This document shows positions 17,144 through 26,600 of a stretch of 64,000 bases of DNA, in pieces. The translations under genes were made by a program, and so were the position numbers. The number at the start of each line of letters is the position of its first letter. Position 1 is the stretch's first letter. The stretch spans positions 57,482 to 121,481 of the forward strand of contig CALAJQ010000026.1 in assembly GCA_937922785.1 (NCBI GenBank). Direction: 5' to 3'. Source of the stretch: an uncultured Acidimicrobiales bacterium (lineage in GTDB: Bacteria; Actinomycetota; Acidimicrobiia; Acidimicrobiales; SZUA-35). Under the pieces are notes generated by a model. That model did no database searches. It saw only the letters and a list, made by a program, of their open reading frames with translations, and was not told the DNA's origin.

Positions 17144-18792
17144 TTTGAGCCACCCTTCTGCTTGCCAATGATATTTTCGACCAGTGGCAGACCAAGCAAC
17201 TTCGGATTGGCCTTAACTGCGTCAAGTTTGGATAGCCACGTGAGGGCTGGCCGCATGAAGAGGTAGGCCACTAGAAGGTCAAGCAAAGTAGCTAGTCCCA
17301 GGTAGAAGGCGAAACCACGGACGGCACCAACAGTTAGGAAGTACAGCAGCACGGCGGCGATCAGGCTGACGACGTCTGCCTTCAGGATTGTGCTGATGGA
17401 GTTTCGGTAGGCCCGTTCAACTGCGGTTGACACACGACGACCCGAAGCCACCGAGTCCTTCACGTTTTCGAAATAGACAATGTTGGAGTCCGCAGACACA
17501 CCAACCGACACAATCAGACCGACGATGCCGGCCAAGGTGATGGCCAGGCCAGCGTTTTCACCGAACCAGGAAATGACAGTCCATAACAACAGCCCGGAGA
17601 TAACCAGGCCGAGAATCGCTACGAGGCCTGCAAGCCGGTAGTAGGCCAGCAGGAAGATGGTCACCAGGAACAGACCGAGAAGACCCGAGATGATTCCAGC
17701 TCGGAGAACATCGTCACCGATAGTTGCCGACACGGTTCGGGTCTGGAGGGTCTCAAGCTCAACTGGAAGTGAGCCGTAGCGAAGCACCAAGCCGAGGTTG
17801 TTGGCTTCGGCGTCAGTGAAGTTGCCAGTGATCGAGATGTTCTGACGATCAAAGTTGGGGGTCTGGATGGTGGGAGCGGAAACAACCTGACCGTCAAGGA
17901 CAATTGCTAGCCGGCCAGAGACACAGTCGCCGAGGCGATTGAAACACTCGGCCGCAACCTGGTTCCACTGGTTGATGCCGGCGTTTCCACCCTTAAGCGT
18001 TAGCGATACCTGCCATTGGTTGCCGACAGCACCTGCAATTACGGCTTGGGCTGACTCAACAACTTCACCAGTGAAGCGGGTTGGTGAAAGGCAATAGCGG
18101 TTGCCGGTTTCATCCGCGAGCACTACAAACCGGTCGGGAATGTCGCCCTCGGGCGGTGTTATGCCCGGAATAGAGCAAGCAGCGGCAGCGGCAAGTTCAT
18201 CGGGGCTGAGAGTGTCTGAAGGCAGCGCTGGCGCAGGCGCAGGGTCGGCATCGGCTGGCTCCTCAGTTGTTTGACGGTTGCGTCGAAGTGGGGCCATGCC
18301 CTCTTCTTCGTTTTCTGTTCCCTCTCCTGGGTCGCTGTTGGTGCCGTCACCCTCGTCCGGCACAGCGTCAGGGTCGGTTTCAGGTATGAACTCAAGCGAC
18401 GGTCCAAGATCGAACACGACTTCGCGGAAGCGAAGTTCTGCGGTCTGGCCAACAAGTTCAAGCGCACGCTGTTGTTCCTCAACACCAGGCAGGTCAACGA
18501 CGATGGTGTCGCCTTGAAGTGAGATCTCAGGTTCAGCAACACCGAGGGCGTCCACTCGGCTTCGGACGATTTCTACGGTTTGGAGCAGCTCTTCGTCAGA
18601 GGCGTCACGAGTTGGCTGAAGAACTACCGAGACGCCACCTTGAAGATCAAGGCCGAGTAAGGGCTCGTTGTTGACTGCGAGCGTGTAGATAAAGCCGGCT
18701 AGCGCCACGATGAACAGACCGATGGCTGGCACGATGCCGCTCTTGGGCGGCGGGGCGTCTTTAGGGCGTCTGCCCTGGTTTGTTGCTGTCAT
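17140..18792 (-). CDS. secD: Protein translocase subunit SecD
   Basis: 550 aa, partner of SecF. N-terminal membrane segment at about 20-40, then LLGLDLQGGVSVVLQP; the extracytoplasmic P1 region carries a long acidic, Pro-rich insert at about 145-200 (NSDPGEGTENEEEG, ADADPAPAPALP) that looks like a flexible linker and is longer than in E. coli. The FTDAEANNLGLVLRYGSLPV motif precedes five C-terminal membrane segments with SADSNIVYFENVKD. A second in-frame ATG is close by; the given start is followed by a Lys/Arg-rich cytoplasmic stretch. Cotranscribed with secF and probably yajC. Confidence 0.95.
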   Translation of the reverse strand: MTATNQGRRPKDAPPPKSGIVPAIGLFIVALAGFIYTLAVNNEPLLGLDLQGGVSVVLQPTRDASDEELLQTVEIVRSRVDALGVAEPEISLQGDTIVVDLPGVEEQQRALELVGQTAELRFREVVFDLGPSLEFIPETDPDAVPDEGDGTNSDPGEGTENEEEGMAPLRRNRQTTEEPADADPAPAPALPSDTLSPDELAAAAACSIPGITPPEGDIPDRFVVLADETGNRYCLSPTRFTGEVVESAQAVIAGAVGNQWQVSLTLKGGNAGINQWNQVAAECFNRLGDCVSGRLAIVLDGQVVSAPTIQTPNFDRQNISITGNFTDAEANNLGLVLRYGSLPVELETLQTRTVSATIGDDVLRAGIISGLLGLFLVTIFLLAYYRLAGLVAILGLVISGLLLWTVISWFGENAGLAITLAGIVGLIVSVGVSADSNIVYFENVKDSVASGRRVSTAVERAYRNSISTILKADVVSLIAAVLLYFLTVGAVRGFAFYLGLATLLDLLVAYLFMRPALTWLSKLDAVKANPKLLGLPLVENIIGKQKGGSK

Positions 18793-18843
18793 ATTGCTGC
18801 CGTCATATTGTTGCTGTCATTAGAGTCTGCTCAAGTCGTTCTG

Positions 18844-19116
18844 TTAGTCGCTGACGGCTGCTGGCTCTGGATCTTCGATGCGAGCAGCAACCGATGCGCG
18901 ATTAACCTTTAGTTCCACACCATCGGCTACTTCAAGCCAAATTACATTGTCTTCAGTGGCTCCGATGAAGCCGTGAATACCGCACTCAAGGAACACTTCG
19001 TCGCCTTCACCCAAGCTCGCCACCAATGCCCGATGAGCCTTTGCCTTGCGCTGCTGTGGCAGGAACAAGAAAACATAGATAACGCCAAGTAGCGCGAGTG
19101 GAATTAAGTTTGCCAT
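18844..19116 (-). CDS. yajC: Preprotein translocase subunit YajC
   Basis: 90 aa. A single N-terminal membrane segment (LIPLALLGVIYVFLFLP) followed by QQRKAKAHRALVASLGEGDEV and CGIHGFIGATEDNVIWLEV, the standard YajC layout. It associates with SecDF. A clear GGAGG lies nine bases before the ATG. Gene order yajC-secD-secF on one strand is typical. The cytoplasmic end is acidic. Confidence 0.93.
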   Translation of the reverse strand: MANLIPLALLGVIYVFLFLPQQRKAKAHRALVASLGEGDEVFLECGIHGFIGATEDNVIWLEVADGVELKVNRASVAARIEDPEPAAVSD

Positions 19117-19160
19117 TTTTTGGATCCTCCAACCGTCCGACGTTAGTGGCTAAATCGGCT

Positions 19161-20258
19161 CTATCGGTGCCATGTGGCCCATACTTCGTCCCGAAGTTTG
19201 TCAAATGTGCCGTCGATGATGGCTTGACGCATCCGGTTGGTGAGCTCGGCTAACCAAGCCAAGTTGTGAAGCGTGAGGATTCGGCCGCCCGTTGACTCGT
19301 TAGTGACCAGCAGATGCCGGAGGTACGCACGTGAATAACGGCTGCTCAGAGGGTGGTCAAAGCTGGGATCAATCGGTCTCTGGTCGTTGGCGAACTGGCG
19401 ATTCTTCAGGTTCAACCGGCCCTCGTTGCTTAACGCGGTGCCGTGGCGGGCAAGCCGCGTAGGCAGAACACAATCGAACATGTCAACTCCGTTATGAACT
19501 GCTTCGATTAGACCAATCGGGTCGCCGAGGCCCATGAAGTATCGGGGTTTGTCGATTGGAAGATGCGTTGTTGCCGCCTTCAGTGCCGGAACCATGTCTT
19601 CCCGAGACTCCCCTACTGACAGCCCGCCGACCGCATAACCATCAAAACCAATGTCGACAATTGCCTTTGCTGACATCTCTCGAAGCTCTGGATCAACGCC
19701 GCCTTGGACAATCCCGAACTGGTTCTGATCTTTGCGGGTATGCGCTTGACGAGACCGTTCCGCCCAGCGATGCGTCCGTTCCATGTCGGCCAACACTTTG
19801 TCTCTGGGTGCGGGCAAGGCTGTGCAAACGTCCAGCACCATGGCGATGTCGGCGCCGAGTTGTTCTTGAACCTTGACCGATTGCTCGGGACTCATCTCAA
19901 GCTTGTCACCGTCATAGACCGACCTAAAAACGGCACCCTGTTCGGTGACTTTTGGTTCGAGACTGAAGATTTGGAAGCCCCCCGAATCAGTTAGGAGATG
20001 GCCGTCCCAATCCATGAATTTGTGCAAGCCGCCGCACTCTTCGATTAGGTCCGAGCCGGGGCGGTCCATGAGGTGGTAGGTGTTACTCAACACGATTGGC
20101 GGACCAAGTCGTTCTAAGTCGCCGGTGTCGAGGGTCTTCACAGCGCCTCGGGTACCGACAGGCATAAAGACCGGGGTCTGGATTGTGCCGCGGTCGGTGG
20201 TGATCTCCCCAGCGCGCGCTAGGCCGTCGTTGTGGGTCACGTTCATTGAAAGAGCCAT
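19161..20258 (-). CDS. tgt: Queuine tRNA-ribosyltransferase family protein lacking the zinc cysteines
   Basis: 365 aa, normal Tgt length. The family swaps guanine for preQ1 at position 34 of GUN-anticodon tRNAs. Catalytic elements are intact: LLTDSGGFQIFS with the general-base Asp, GIVQGGVDPELR, YAVGGLSVGE, and MFDCVLPTRLARHGTALS with the nucleophilic Asp. The zinc site is not: where bacterial Tgt has Cys-X-Cys-X2-Cys...His (E. coli 302, 304, 307, 333) this protein has Phe300, His302, Ser305 and His331, at exactly the same spacing; only the final His remains. YSRAYLRHL next to it is well conserved. queA lies 3 kb upstream on the same strand. Confidence 0.88.
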   Translation of the reverse strand: MALSMNVTHNDGLARAGEITTDRGTIQTPVFMPVGTRGAVKTLDTGDLERLGPPIVLSNTYHLMDRPGSDLIEECGGLHKFMDWDGHLLTDSGGFQIFSLEPKVTEQGAVFRSVYDGDKLEMSPEQSVKVQEQLGADIAMVLDVCTALPAPRDKVLADMERTHRWAERSRQAHTRKDQNQFGIVQGGVDPELREMSAKAIVDIGFDGYAVGGLSVGESREDMVPALKAATTHLPIDKPRYFMGLGDPIGLIEAVHNGVDMFDCVLPTRLARHGTALSNEGRLNLKNRQFANDQRPIDPSFDHPLSSRYSRAYLRHLLVTNESTGGRILTLHNLAWLAELTNRMRQAIIDGTFDKLRDEVWATWHR

Positions 20259-20299
20259 GGCCGACCGAGTTTAAGCAGTACTTGCTTATGTCAGAGGTT

Positions 20300-23236
20300 T
20301 TAGGACTCGACCCGTCGGGCTAGTGAGGTTGCGCCAAGCGATTGATAGAGCTCCAGCGCCTGTTGACAGCGGGCGTTGGCGGCTTTGACATCACCTGCGA
20401 GTTCGTCAAGACCAGCCAAAAGCTCGGCCGCCGCAAAGCTGGGTGCCCACGGGTGGCCCAACATGCGGTCGGCTAGCGGCTCCAGAACCGCCGCTAGCGG
20501 TTCGATCAGATCATGCCGCTCAAGCGCAATAACAGCACCGGCGAATCCAGCCAGCCCGAACCCACCCATGAAGTTCTCTGCCATTGCTTGAAGCCGAGGA
20601 GTGATCGGGTCAAGCAGTTCAGATGCCACCTCGGCATCTCCAGCTAGTGCCTCAACCCAAGCTCGAGTTGCCCGCATGCTGTCGCTTGGAACAGACGTGG
20701 CTGTGTCAATCCAGATTTGAAGTGAGTCTTGTGGCCTGCCATCCAGCACGTTGGCGAACAGCTGGAACAAGGCGTGGACGACGCGGCCAGACTCGCCCCA
20801 CGGTTCGATGCCAAGCGGTACTGCCGAGTCGGTAATTTCGCGAGCCTCGTCGTAGTCGCCTTCAAACAGCGAGTAGGTGCCGGTTAGGGTCCTGGCTCGC
20901 CATTGATCGACGTCACGACGCTGGCGGGGGTCATCACGAAGTTCGTCGGCGAGCTCCCGAAGTGCTTCGCCGTTTCCGCGCCAGTAAAGGCCGATCTCGG
21001 GGGCGCACGCGTCGGTTGTTAGTGCCCCCAGCTCCTTGCGCAGCACCGCTAGTTCCTCATCCAGGGGCTCGATCTCGAACACGGTTGCCGGACTAGCGAT
21101 CGCCATCCAGTGCGCTTCAAGAACTTCAAGACGTTCGTTACTTGGCGCCGAGTTCGTGATTTCCAAAGCTTCAGCGCTTTGAGATCTTCTGACTTCAAGG
21201 TTGGCAGTGAAGAGCGAGAACGCAGCACGCTTGGCTAGCAAGCGTGCCCTGGTCTGGTCCGGAATTTCTGACTCGCGCGCCAGCGCTTCATCGAGCAGGG
21301 GAACCACAGTTCTGTCTTGACTTGCCCGGAACGGGCTTTGCCCCCATTTGCCCAGGGCCGCCTCCACCAAGATGTCAGTCCAACCGTTCTTGCGAGCCAT
21401 CTCGGCGGTCTGTTCGAAGTGGTCGAGGGCCTGCGGTTGGCGTCCGCCTGCGTTGTAAGCCTGACCTAGCTCGGTCAGCACCTCGGCCTTGTCCCGGTTG
21501 GACATGCGAAGAACAAGGCAGCGATTAAGCAGGTCGGCCGCCGTGTCATATTGGTGTTCTAGCAAAACCGACGATGCAGTGGCCCGCACCCGATTGAGGA
21601 CCAACTCCGCATCCAGAATCGGGGCAGCGAGAAGCAGGTGGTGGGCGATCTGGGTCGAGGGCGCTCCGCTAGCTTCAAGCACCTCAACAATTCGAGCGTG
21701 TAAACGAAGACGGCGAGATTTAGACATGTTGTCCAACACAGCCATCGGAACAAGCTGATGAGAGAACCTGAAACCATCGGCCGAATCTGAGACCTCGTGG
21801 ATGAGTTCGGCACCGAGCGCGATGTCGACTGCGTCAAGAGCGTCAGCCATCCCAAGGCCGGCCGATTCTGCCGCGTTCGCCAACTGAAACTCTTGCCCAA
21901 GCGCAGCGCCGGCGCTAACCAAGGCCACTACGGAACTGGGCATTCGTTTTAGCCGAGTGCGAATGAGCATGGCGATGCTGTCTGGCAGGTGGTTTACACC
22001 CACTCCGCTTCGCATGTCTCGCAGCATCTCGGTTACGAACAGTGGCTGACCTTCAGACAATCCCCACACCCGGATACCAACTGTCTGGCCAGCTTCAGCC
22101 CCCAGCGCATCGCCAGCGAGGTGGCTGACATCGCTGGCCTTCAGCCCGGCAAGATCTTGACGGGTTACGCCCGAATGAACTTCGAGCCCGGCCAGCCAGT
22201 CGGAAACCTCATCAGATAGGTCATCCACGGTGGTCCGGAACGTCAGCACCGCAAGCACACGGGCAACGCCACGCCTCAGCAATAACGAGGTGAGAGCGCG
22301 GGTGGCGCCGCCGGCCCATTGGATGTCGTCAATCACAACAACAAGCGGGCGACGTTTTGAGGCCCGCTCCAACAACACTACAAGCGAGTCGATGATGGCG
22401 TATTCGTCCACGGCCACCCTTGGGTTGTCCGACTCACCGAGCTTGAGGCGAGCGTCGAGAGTTGGGAAGGACGGCCTTAGGTGATCTGCGATTCCTTCGA
22501 CATCTTCGGCCAGCGCGTCGGCAGGGGCCGTTTCGACATAGAGACCCAGAGCTTCTAGCCAGGGCTGCAACGATGACGAGAGGTGCCGGTCACATCGGCC
22601 CGCAAGAGGGATTGCGCCATTTTCTGCCGCTGCTCTGGCTATTTCGGTTGCCAGCCGAGTCTTGCCGATTCCTGGTTCACCGCCGATCAACAGAGCACAG
22701 GGCGAGCCTGTTTCGACCCGACCCATGGCCGCCTGAGCAAGTTCAAGCGAGTCGGATCGGCCAACGAACGCGAACTCTTCGTCAACCGATAGCGCCAGGC
22801 GTTCCACCCGTCGCTTGATGGCGCCAAGGCTTTTGCGTTCGAGATCTGTGCCAGCTGGCTGCTCATCATCTCGGGCCGGTTCGGGATCGACAGCAATTGG
22901 CTTAGCACTCTCGGTCACGTCACCCACGAACTGGTAGCCGCGGCCGTGGTAGGTGCGTATAAGCCTTTGGTTTCGTCCGTCATCACCTACGGCTTGGCGA
23001 GCCGACTTTATGCGGCTGGTCAGGGCCGACTCGGACACGAAGCGATCTCCCCAGACGGTGTCGAGGATCTCTTCCTTAGAAATGAGGCGGTCTCGGTTCT
23101 CAATTAGGAACACCAGAACGTCAAAGACTTGCGGTTCCACCGGGACCGGCTCGCCAGCACGCAAGAGCTGGTAGGCACCCATGTTCAGCTCAAAGTCTTC
23201 GAACCTCAACACCCGTCCGAAACTAATCCAAGCCAA
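20300..23236 (-). CDS. Large transcriptional regulator: winged helix, ATPase and TPR-like repeats
   Basis: 978 aa. Residues 8-110 form an OmpR/CadC-type winged helix (VEPQVFDVLVFLIENRDRLI, SALTSRIKSARQAVGDDGRN, IRTYHGRGYQFVG). After a linker, an AAA-16/NACHT-like ATPase starts near 155 with Walker A GGEPGIGKTRLATEIA and Walker B LVVVIDDIQWAGG. The remainder (about 550-978) is helical and TPR-like, as in MalT-like and adenylate-cyclase-associated regulators. The protein resembles SARP-type and MalT-type cytoplasmic activators that integrate a ligand through the repeats; target genes are unknown. It lies between tgt and queA on the same strand, but a 14-bp stem hairpin separates it from queA. 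Confidence 0.85.
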   Translation of the reverse strand: MAWISFGRVLRFEDFELNMGAYQLLRAGEPVPVEPQVFDVLVFLIENRDRLISKEEILDTVWGDRFVSESALTSRIKSARQAVGDDGRNQRLIRTYHGRGYQFVGDVTESAKPIAVDPEPARDDEQPAGTDLERKSLGAIKRRVERLALSVDEEFAFVGRSDSLELAQAAMGRVETGSPCALLIGGEPGIGKTRLATEIARAAAENGAIPLAGRCDRHLSSSLQPWLEALGLYVETAPADALAEDVEGIADHLRPSFPTLDARLKLGESDNPRVAVDEYAIIDSLVVLLERASKRRPLVVVIDDIQWAGGATRALTSLLLRRGVARVLAVLTFRTTVDDLSDEVSDWLAGLEVHSGVTRQDLAGLKASDVSHLAGDALGAEAGQTVGIRVWGLSEGQPLFVTEMLRDMRSGVGVNHLPDSIAMLIRTRLKRMPSSVVALVSAGAALGQEFQLANAAESAGLGMADALDAVDIALGAELIHEVSDSADGFRFSHQLVPMAVLDNMSKSRRLRLHARIVEVLEASGAPSTQIAHHLLLAAPILDAELVLNRVRATASSVLLEHQYDTAADLLNRCLVLRMSNRDKAEVLTELGQAYNAGGRQPQALDHFEQTAEMARKNGWTDILVEAALGKWGQSPFRASQDRTVVPLLDEALARESEIPDQTRARLLAKRAAFSLFTANLEVRRSQSAEALEITNSAPSNERLEVLEAHWMAIASPATVFEIEPLDEELAVLRKELGALTTDACAPEIGLYWRGNGEALRELADELRDDPRQRRDVDQWRARTLTGTYSLFEGDYDEAREITDSAVPLGIEPWGESGRVVHALFQLFANVLDGRPQDSLQIWIDTATSVPSDSMRATRAWVEALAGDAEVASELLDPITPRLQAMAENFMGGFGLAGFAGAVIALERHDLIEPLAAVLEPLADRMLGHPWAPSFAAAELLAGLDELAGDVKAANARCQQALELYQSLGATSLARRVES

Positions 23237-23278
23237 CGATTACCGAAAGTCTTGTTGCAGCAGGCTGAACTTACCGCA

Positions 23279-23325
23279 TCTGTCTGCTCGTAACGCTCGG
23301 TGGGTGGGTGCTACGAGCAGACAGA
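23279..23325. terminator. 14-bp perfect hairpin between queA and the large regulator
   Basis: TCTGTCTGCTCGTA (23279-23292) and its exact reverse complement (23312-23325) are separated by a 19-base loop. No T-tract follows on either strand. It may end transcription of queA (minus strand) as the tailless hairpins proposed for Actinobacteria, or act as an operator before the regulator gene, whose start is 43 bases downstream. Confidence 0.6.
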
Positions 23326-23366
23326 AGCATGATTTGGGTGGCAGATTGCTAGTAACGCTCTACTTG

Positions 23367-24377
23367 CTAGGAACGTTCTAGGAGCATGGCGTCGCCGAAG
23401 CTTCCTACTCCGTAGCCAGCCTTGACCGCGTTGCTATAGAGATCGGTCCAGGTTGGACCGAAGAAGGCATCCACCAAGACCAGCAGCGTGGACTGAGGCA
23501 TGTGAAAGTTAGTCATAAGCACGTCCACAACCTGCCAGTTGAAACCTTTGCGAATGAAGAGGTTGGTTGAACCCGCCAGCTGGCCAGTTGCAGCCGCACT
23601 TTCAAGTGTTCGCACCACTGTTGTACCCACTGCAACTACCCGTTTGGCTGATTGAATCTTGTTCCAGACTTCGGGTTCGATTCGGTAGGTCTCGTAATGC
23701 ATCTCGTGGTCGTCCAACGAATCCGCAGTGATTGGTTTGAACGTTCCCAGCCCCACTTCAAGTTCGACCCTGGCCATCTGAACGCCAGCCTCAGAAAGCC
23801 TCGCCAGCACGTCATCGGTTAGGTGTAGACCCGCCGTTGGCGCTGCGACCGATCCCTCACGCTTGGAATAGACAGTCTGGTACCGCTCGTAGTCGTCGGG
23901 TTTGCGGGTGATGTAGGGCGGAAGCGGAAGCGTTCCCAGTTGCGCCGCCCGCTCATGATCCAGAACGCAGACTTCGCGCAAGCCGTCGTCTCGAACTGCG
24001 ATGATTTCTACTATTGGCTGGTCTGCGTCGTACAAGATCGTGCCGGGCGGAAGGCGTTTCCCCGGTTTGACCATTGCCAGCCAGGTCTGGGGGTCGCCAG
24101 CGGGTTCAACCAGAAATACTTCGGCTGCTCCCCCTGTCACCTTGGTCAAGTTAAGCCGGGCTGGTCTGACGCGAGTGTCATTTACAACCAGTAGGTCACC
24201 GGGCTGTAGAAGGTCCGGCAAGTCTGCCACGCGACGGTGCAGTGGCTCTGAACCTGCGGATCCGCCCACTAACAACCGGGCCGAATCGCGCGGTTCAGCT
24301 GGTATTTGGGCTATCGACTCGGGCGGCAGATCGTAGGAAAAGAACGCCAACTCGGACGAACCGCTCTCAGATTCCAC
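23367..24377 (-). CDS. queA: tRNA preQ1(34) S-adenosylmethionine ribosyltransferase-isomerase
   Basis: 336 aa. QueA moves the ribosyl part of SAM onto preQ1 in tRNA, giving epoxyqueuosine. Hallmarks: the start AFFSYDLPPESIAQIPAEPR, LLVVNDTRVRPARL, SVAAPTAGLHLTDDVL, EVGLGTFKPITADSLDDHEM, VVAVGTTVVRTLESAA, and TNFHMPQSTLLVLVDAFFG. Its presence supports an active queuosine pathway despite the unusual Tgt. Sits five bases after ruvB, so it is probably in the ruvCAB transcription unit. Confidence 0.96.
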   Translation of the reverse strand: MESESGSSELAFFSYDLPPESIAQIPAEPRDSARLLVGGSAGSEPLHRRVADLPDLLQPGDLLVVNDTRVRPARLNLTKVTGGAAEVFLVEPAGDPQTWLAMVKPGKRLPPGTILYDADQPIVEIIAVRDDGLREVCVLDHERAAQLGTLPLPPYITRKPDDYERYQTVYSKREGSVAAPTAGLHLTDDVLARLSEAGVQMARVELEVGLGTFKPITADSLDDHEMHYETYRIEPEVWNKIQSAKRVVAVGTTVVRTLESAAATGQLAGSTNLFIRKGFNWQVVDVLMTNFHMPQSTLLVLVDAFFGPTWTDLYSNAVKAGYGVGSFGDAMLLERS

Positions 24378-24382
24378 GCCGG

Positions 24383-25444
24383 TCAGTCTTCGAATAGTTT
24401 GGGGATGTCGTCCGACGCTGTTAGATCAAGGTCGGGCGGCGGCTTCATCCCAAGGTGTTCATAGGTTGCCTTTGTGGCCACCCGGCCTCGAGGCGTTCGC
24501 ATGAGCAAGCCGTTCTGAATCAAGAACGGTTCGACGACGTCTTCGACCGTCTCGGTGGGTTCGCCAACGCTGATGCCCAAGTTCGACAGACCCACCGGGC
24601 CGCCGTTGAATTTGGTGCACAAGTTCTGGAGCAACATGAGGTCGACCTTGTCTAGGCCAAGCTCATCAATACCGAACAGCTTCAAACCATCGGCCGCTAC
24701 TTGCTGGTCGATATGGCCTTCAGCCCGCACTTGGGCGAAGTCCCGAACCCGTCGGAGTAATCGGTTTGCGATGCGGGGCGTGCCACGAGAACGAGAGGCA
24801 ATCTCATATGCACCAGACTCGTCAATTGACACGCCAAGGATTCCGGCGGTTCGCTCAACCACCTGTTCGAGGTCATTTACCGAGTAGAAGTCAAGCCGAA
24901 ACGGATAGCCAAAGCGGTCGCGCAAAGGTCCGGTGATAAGGCCAGTTCGCGTGGTCGCGCCCACCAAGGTGAACGGTTCCAGCTCGAAGCGGATGGACCG
25001 GGCGGCCACACCCTTGCCGAGAACAACGTCTATCTGAAAGTCCTCCATGGCCGGGTAAAGCACTTCTTCAACGGCCCGCGGCAGGCGGTGGATCTCGTCC
25101 ACAAACAAGACGTCGCCCCGCCCGAGCTTTGACAACATGGCGGCAAGGTCACCGGCGCGTTCGATCGCCGGGCCCGACGTTATGTGGAACTGGGCGCCGA
25201 TCTCTTGGGCAACGATTCCGGCCAAGGTTGTCTTGCCAAGCCCGGGAGGGCCAGCAAACAAGAGATGGTCAACCACTTGGTCACGCCCTCGGGCCGCTTC
25301 AAGAATGATGCCAAGCCGTTCTTTGAGTTCGGGCTGACCGATGAAGTCAGACAGGTTCGACGGGCGAATGTTGGCCTCGTCGAAGATAGCTGAAACCTCT
25401 TCTTCTTCGATTCGCTCGGGTTCAATCCATTCGTCTCTTGGCAT
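24383..25444 (-). CDS. ruvB: Holliday junction branch migration helicase RuvB
   Basis: 353 aa hexameric AAA+ motor that, with RuvA, drives branch migration during recombinational repair. Motifs: NLSDFIGQPELKERL, Walker A GPPGLGKTTLAGIVA, Walker B LFVDEIHRLPRAVEEVLYPA with MEDFQIDVV, sensor VGATTRTGLITGPLRDRFG, and the C-terminal RTPRGR winged helix. Follows ruvA by three bases and precedes queA. Confidence 0.97.
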   Translation of the reverse strand: MPRDEWIEPERIEEEEVSAIFDEANIRPSNLSDFIGQPELKERLGIILEAARGRDQVVDHLLFAGPPGLGKTTLAGIVAQEIGAQFHITSGPAIERAGDLAAMLSKLGRGDVLFVDEIHRLPRAVEEVLYPAMEDFQIDVVLGKGVAARSIRFELEPFTLVGATTRTGLITGPLRDRFGYPFRLDFYSVNDLEQVVERTAGILGVSIDESGAYEIASRSRGTPRIANRLLRRVRDFAQVRAEGHIDQQVAADGLKLFGIDELGLDKVDLMLLQNLCTKFNGGPVGLSNLGISVGEPTETVEDVVEPFLIQNGLLMRTPRGRVATKATYEHLGMKPPPDLDLTASDDIPKLFED

Positions 25445-25447
25445 CGG

Positions 25448-26041
25448 TTACGCACTCGCCAATGCTTGAAGGGCTTGTTTGAGCACACCACCGCTGTCGG
25501 CATCAGCACCGGTGTCGATCCCGGCCAATACCTTCGTGATTTCCTTGGTGTTGTAGCCAAGGTTGGTTAAAGCGGCCCGGACGTCGGCCTCAACGGCTCC
25601 AACGCTGACAGCACCCGGTATTGCGTCTTCGTCGAGGCTGATCACCAGCTTGTCTTTCAACTCAACCAGCAAACGCTGGGCAGTCTTTTTGCCGACACCG
25701 GGAACATCACACAGTGCGGCAAGGTCGCCATCGTTCAGAATTGTTTGCAAACGTGTTGCCCCATGAGTGGCCATGATGGCTAACGCCAAGCTTGGGCCGA
25801 CGCCGTGGGCAGCAAGTAAACCTTGGAACGCAAGGCGGTCTTCTTTGGTGACAAACCCGTAAAGGGTCTGGTCTGCCTCACGGAAGTGATGGTGAACGTG
25901 AACGACAAGCTCGTCGCCAACAATGGTTTGCGAAAGCGTTGACGGCGTAACCACAACGACATAGCCAATGCCGCCAACGTCAACAATAAGTTCGCCTTTG
26001 GGATCTCGGTCAACAACCGTTCCCCGCAACATCCCAATCAC
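25448..26041 (-). CDS. ruvA: Holliday junction DNA helicase subunit RuvA
   Basis: 197 aa. Domain I OB fold at 1-65 (MIGMLRGTVVDRDPKGELIV), domain II helix-hairpin-helix pair (AHGVGPSLALAIMATHG; LCDVPGVGKKTAQRLLVELK), and the small C-terminal domain that contacts RuvB (DVRAALTNLGYNTKEITKVL). ATG overlaps the ruvC stop by four bases. Confidence 0.96.
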   Translation of the reverse strand: MIGMLRGTVVDRDPKGELIVDVGGIGYVVVVTPSTLSQTIVGDELVVHVHHHFREADQTLYGFVTKEDRLAFQGLLAAHGVGPSLALAIMATHGATRLQTILNDGDLAALCDVPGVGKKTAQRLLVELKDKLVISLDEDAIPGAVSVGAVEADVRAALTNLGYNTKEITKVLAGIDTGADADSGGVLKQALQALASA

Positions 26042-26553
26042 AAATGAGCTCCTAGTCCCGCGCCTGTAAGAGAGCGTAGGCCGGGATCAAACGCAAGATG
26101 GCACAAAGCAAGCGCCGCAGCGTCAGCCGCATCGGCTGGCTTGGGTCGAGCGGCCAACCCCAGCAAGGTCTGCACCATTGTTTGCACTTGCTCCTTGTCG
26201 GCCCGGCCGTCTCCGGCAACTACCGACTTCACCTCATTTGGCGAATACTCCGCCACCGTTGCGCCCGATGCCACGGCCTCGGCAATAGCAAGGCCCGATG
26301 CTTGGGCTACGCCAACTGCGGTACGAACGTTGTTTTGGAAGAAGATGCGCTCCACCGAGACCACTTTCGGCCCGAACTCGGCAATCAAAGCTCGCAATTC
26401 AAGCTGCAACTCAGCCAGCCGTAATGGAGTAGGCGTGTCGGGCGAAGTGCGGATCACTCCTAACGCCCGGGCGATTGCCTGACCTCTGGGGGCTGGCTCC
26501 AAAACTGCATAACCGCAGCGTGAGAGGCCTGGGTCGATACCAAGTACGAACAC
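26038..26553 (-). CDS. ruvC: Crossover junction endodeoxyribonuclease RuvC
   Basis: 171 aa resolvase that nicks Holliday junctions symmetrically. The first catalytic Asp lies in VLGIDPGLSRCGYAVLEP; VVSVERIFFQNNVRTAVGVA holds the catalytic Glu and the junction-binding residues; the final acidic pair lies in PADAADAAALALCHL. First gene of ruvC-ruvA-ruvB-queA. Only 47 bases separate it from the divergent ABC gene, and these contain the palindrome CTAGTACTAG (26564-26573). Confidence 0.96.
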   Translation of the reverse strand: MFVLGIDPGLSRCGYAVLEPAPRGQAIARALGVIRTSPDTPTPLRLAELQLELRALIAEFGPKVVSVERIFFQNNVRTAVGVAQASGLAIAEAVASGATVAEYSPNEVKSVVAGDGRADKEQVQTMVQTLLGLAARPKPADAADAAALALCHLAFDPGLRSLTGAGLGAHL

Positions 26554-26600
26554 CTGTACGAGTCTAGTACTAGGTCTACAGTGCGGCCGTCATTGGTCCG

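Noticed and set aside
23279..23366. preQ1 riboswitch near queA
   Set aside because: The hairpin is downstream of queA, not upstream, and no preQ1 aptamer pattern is seen.
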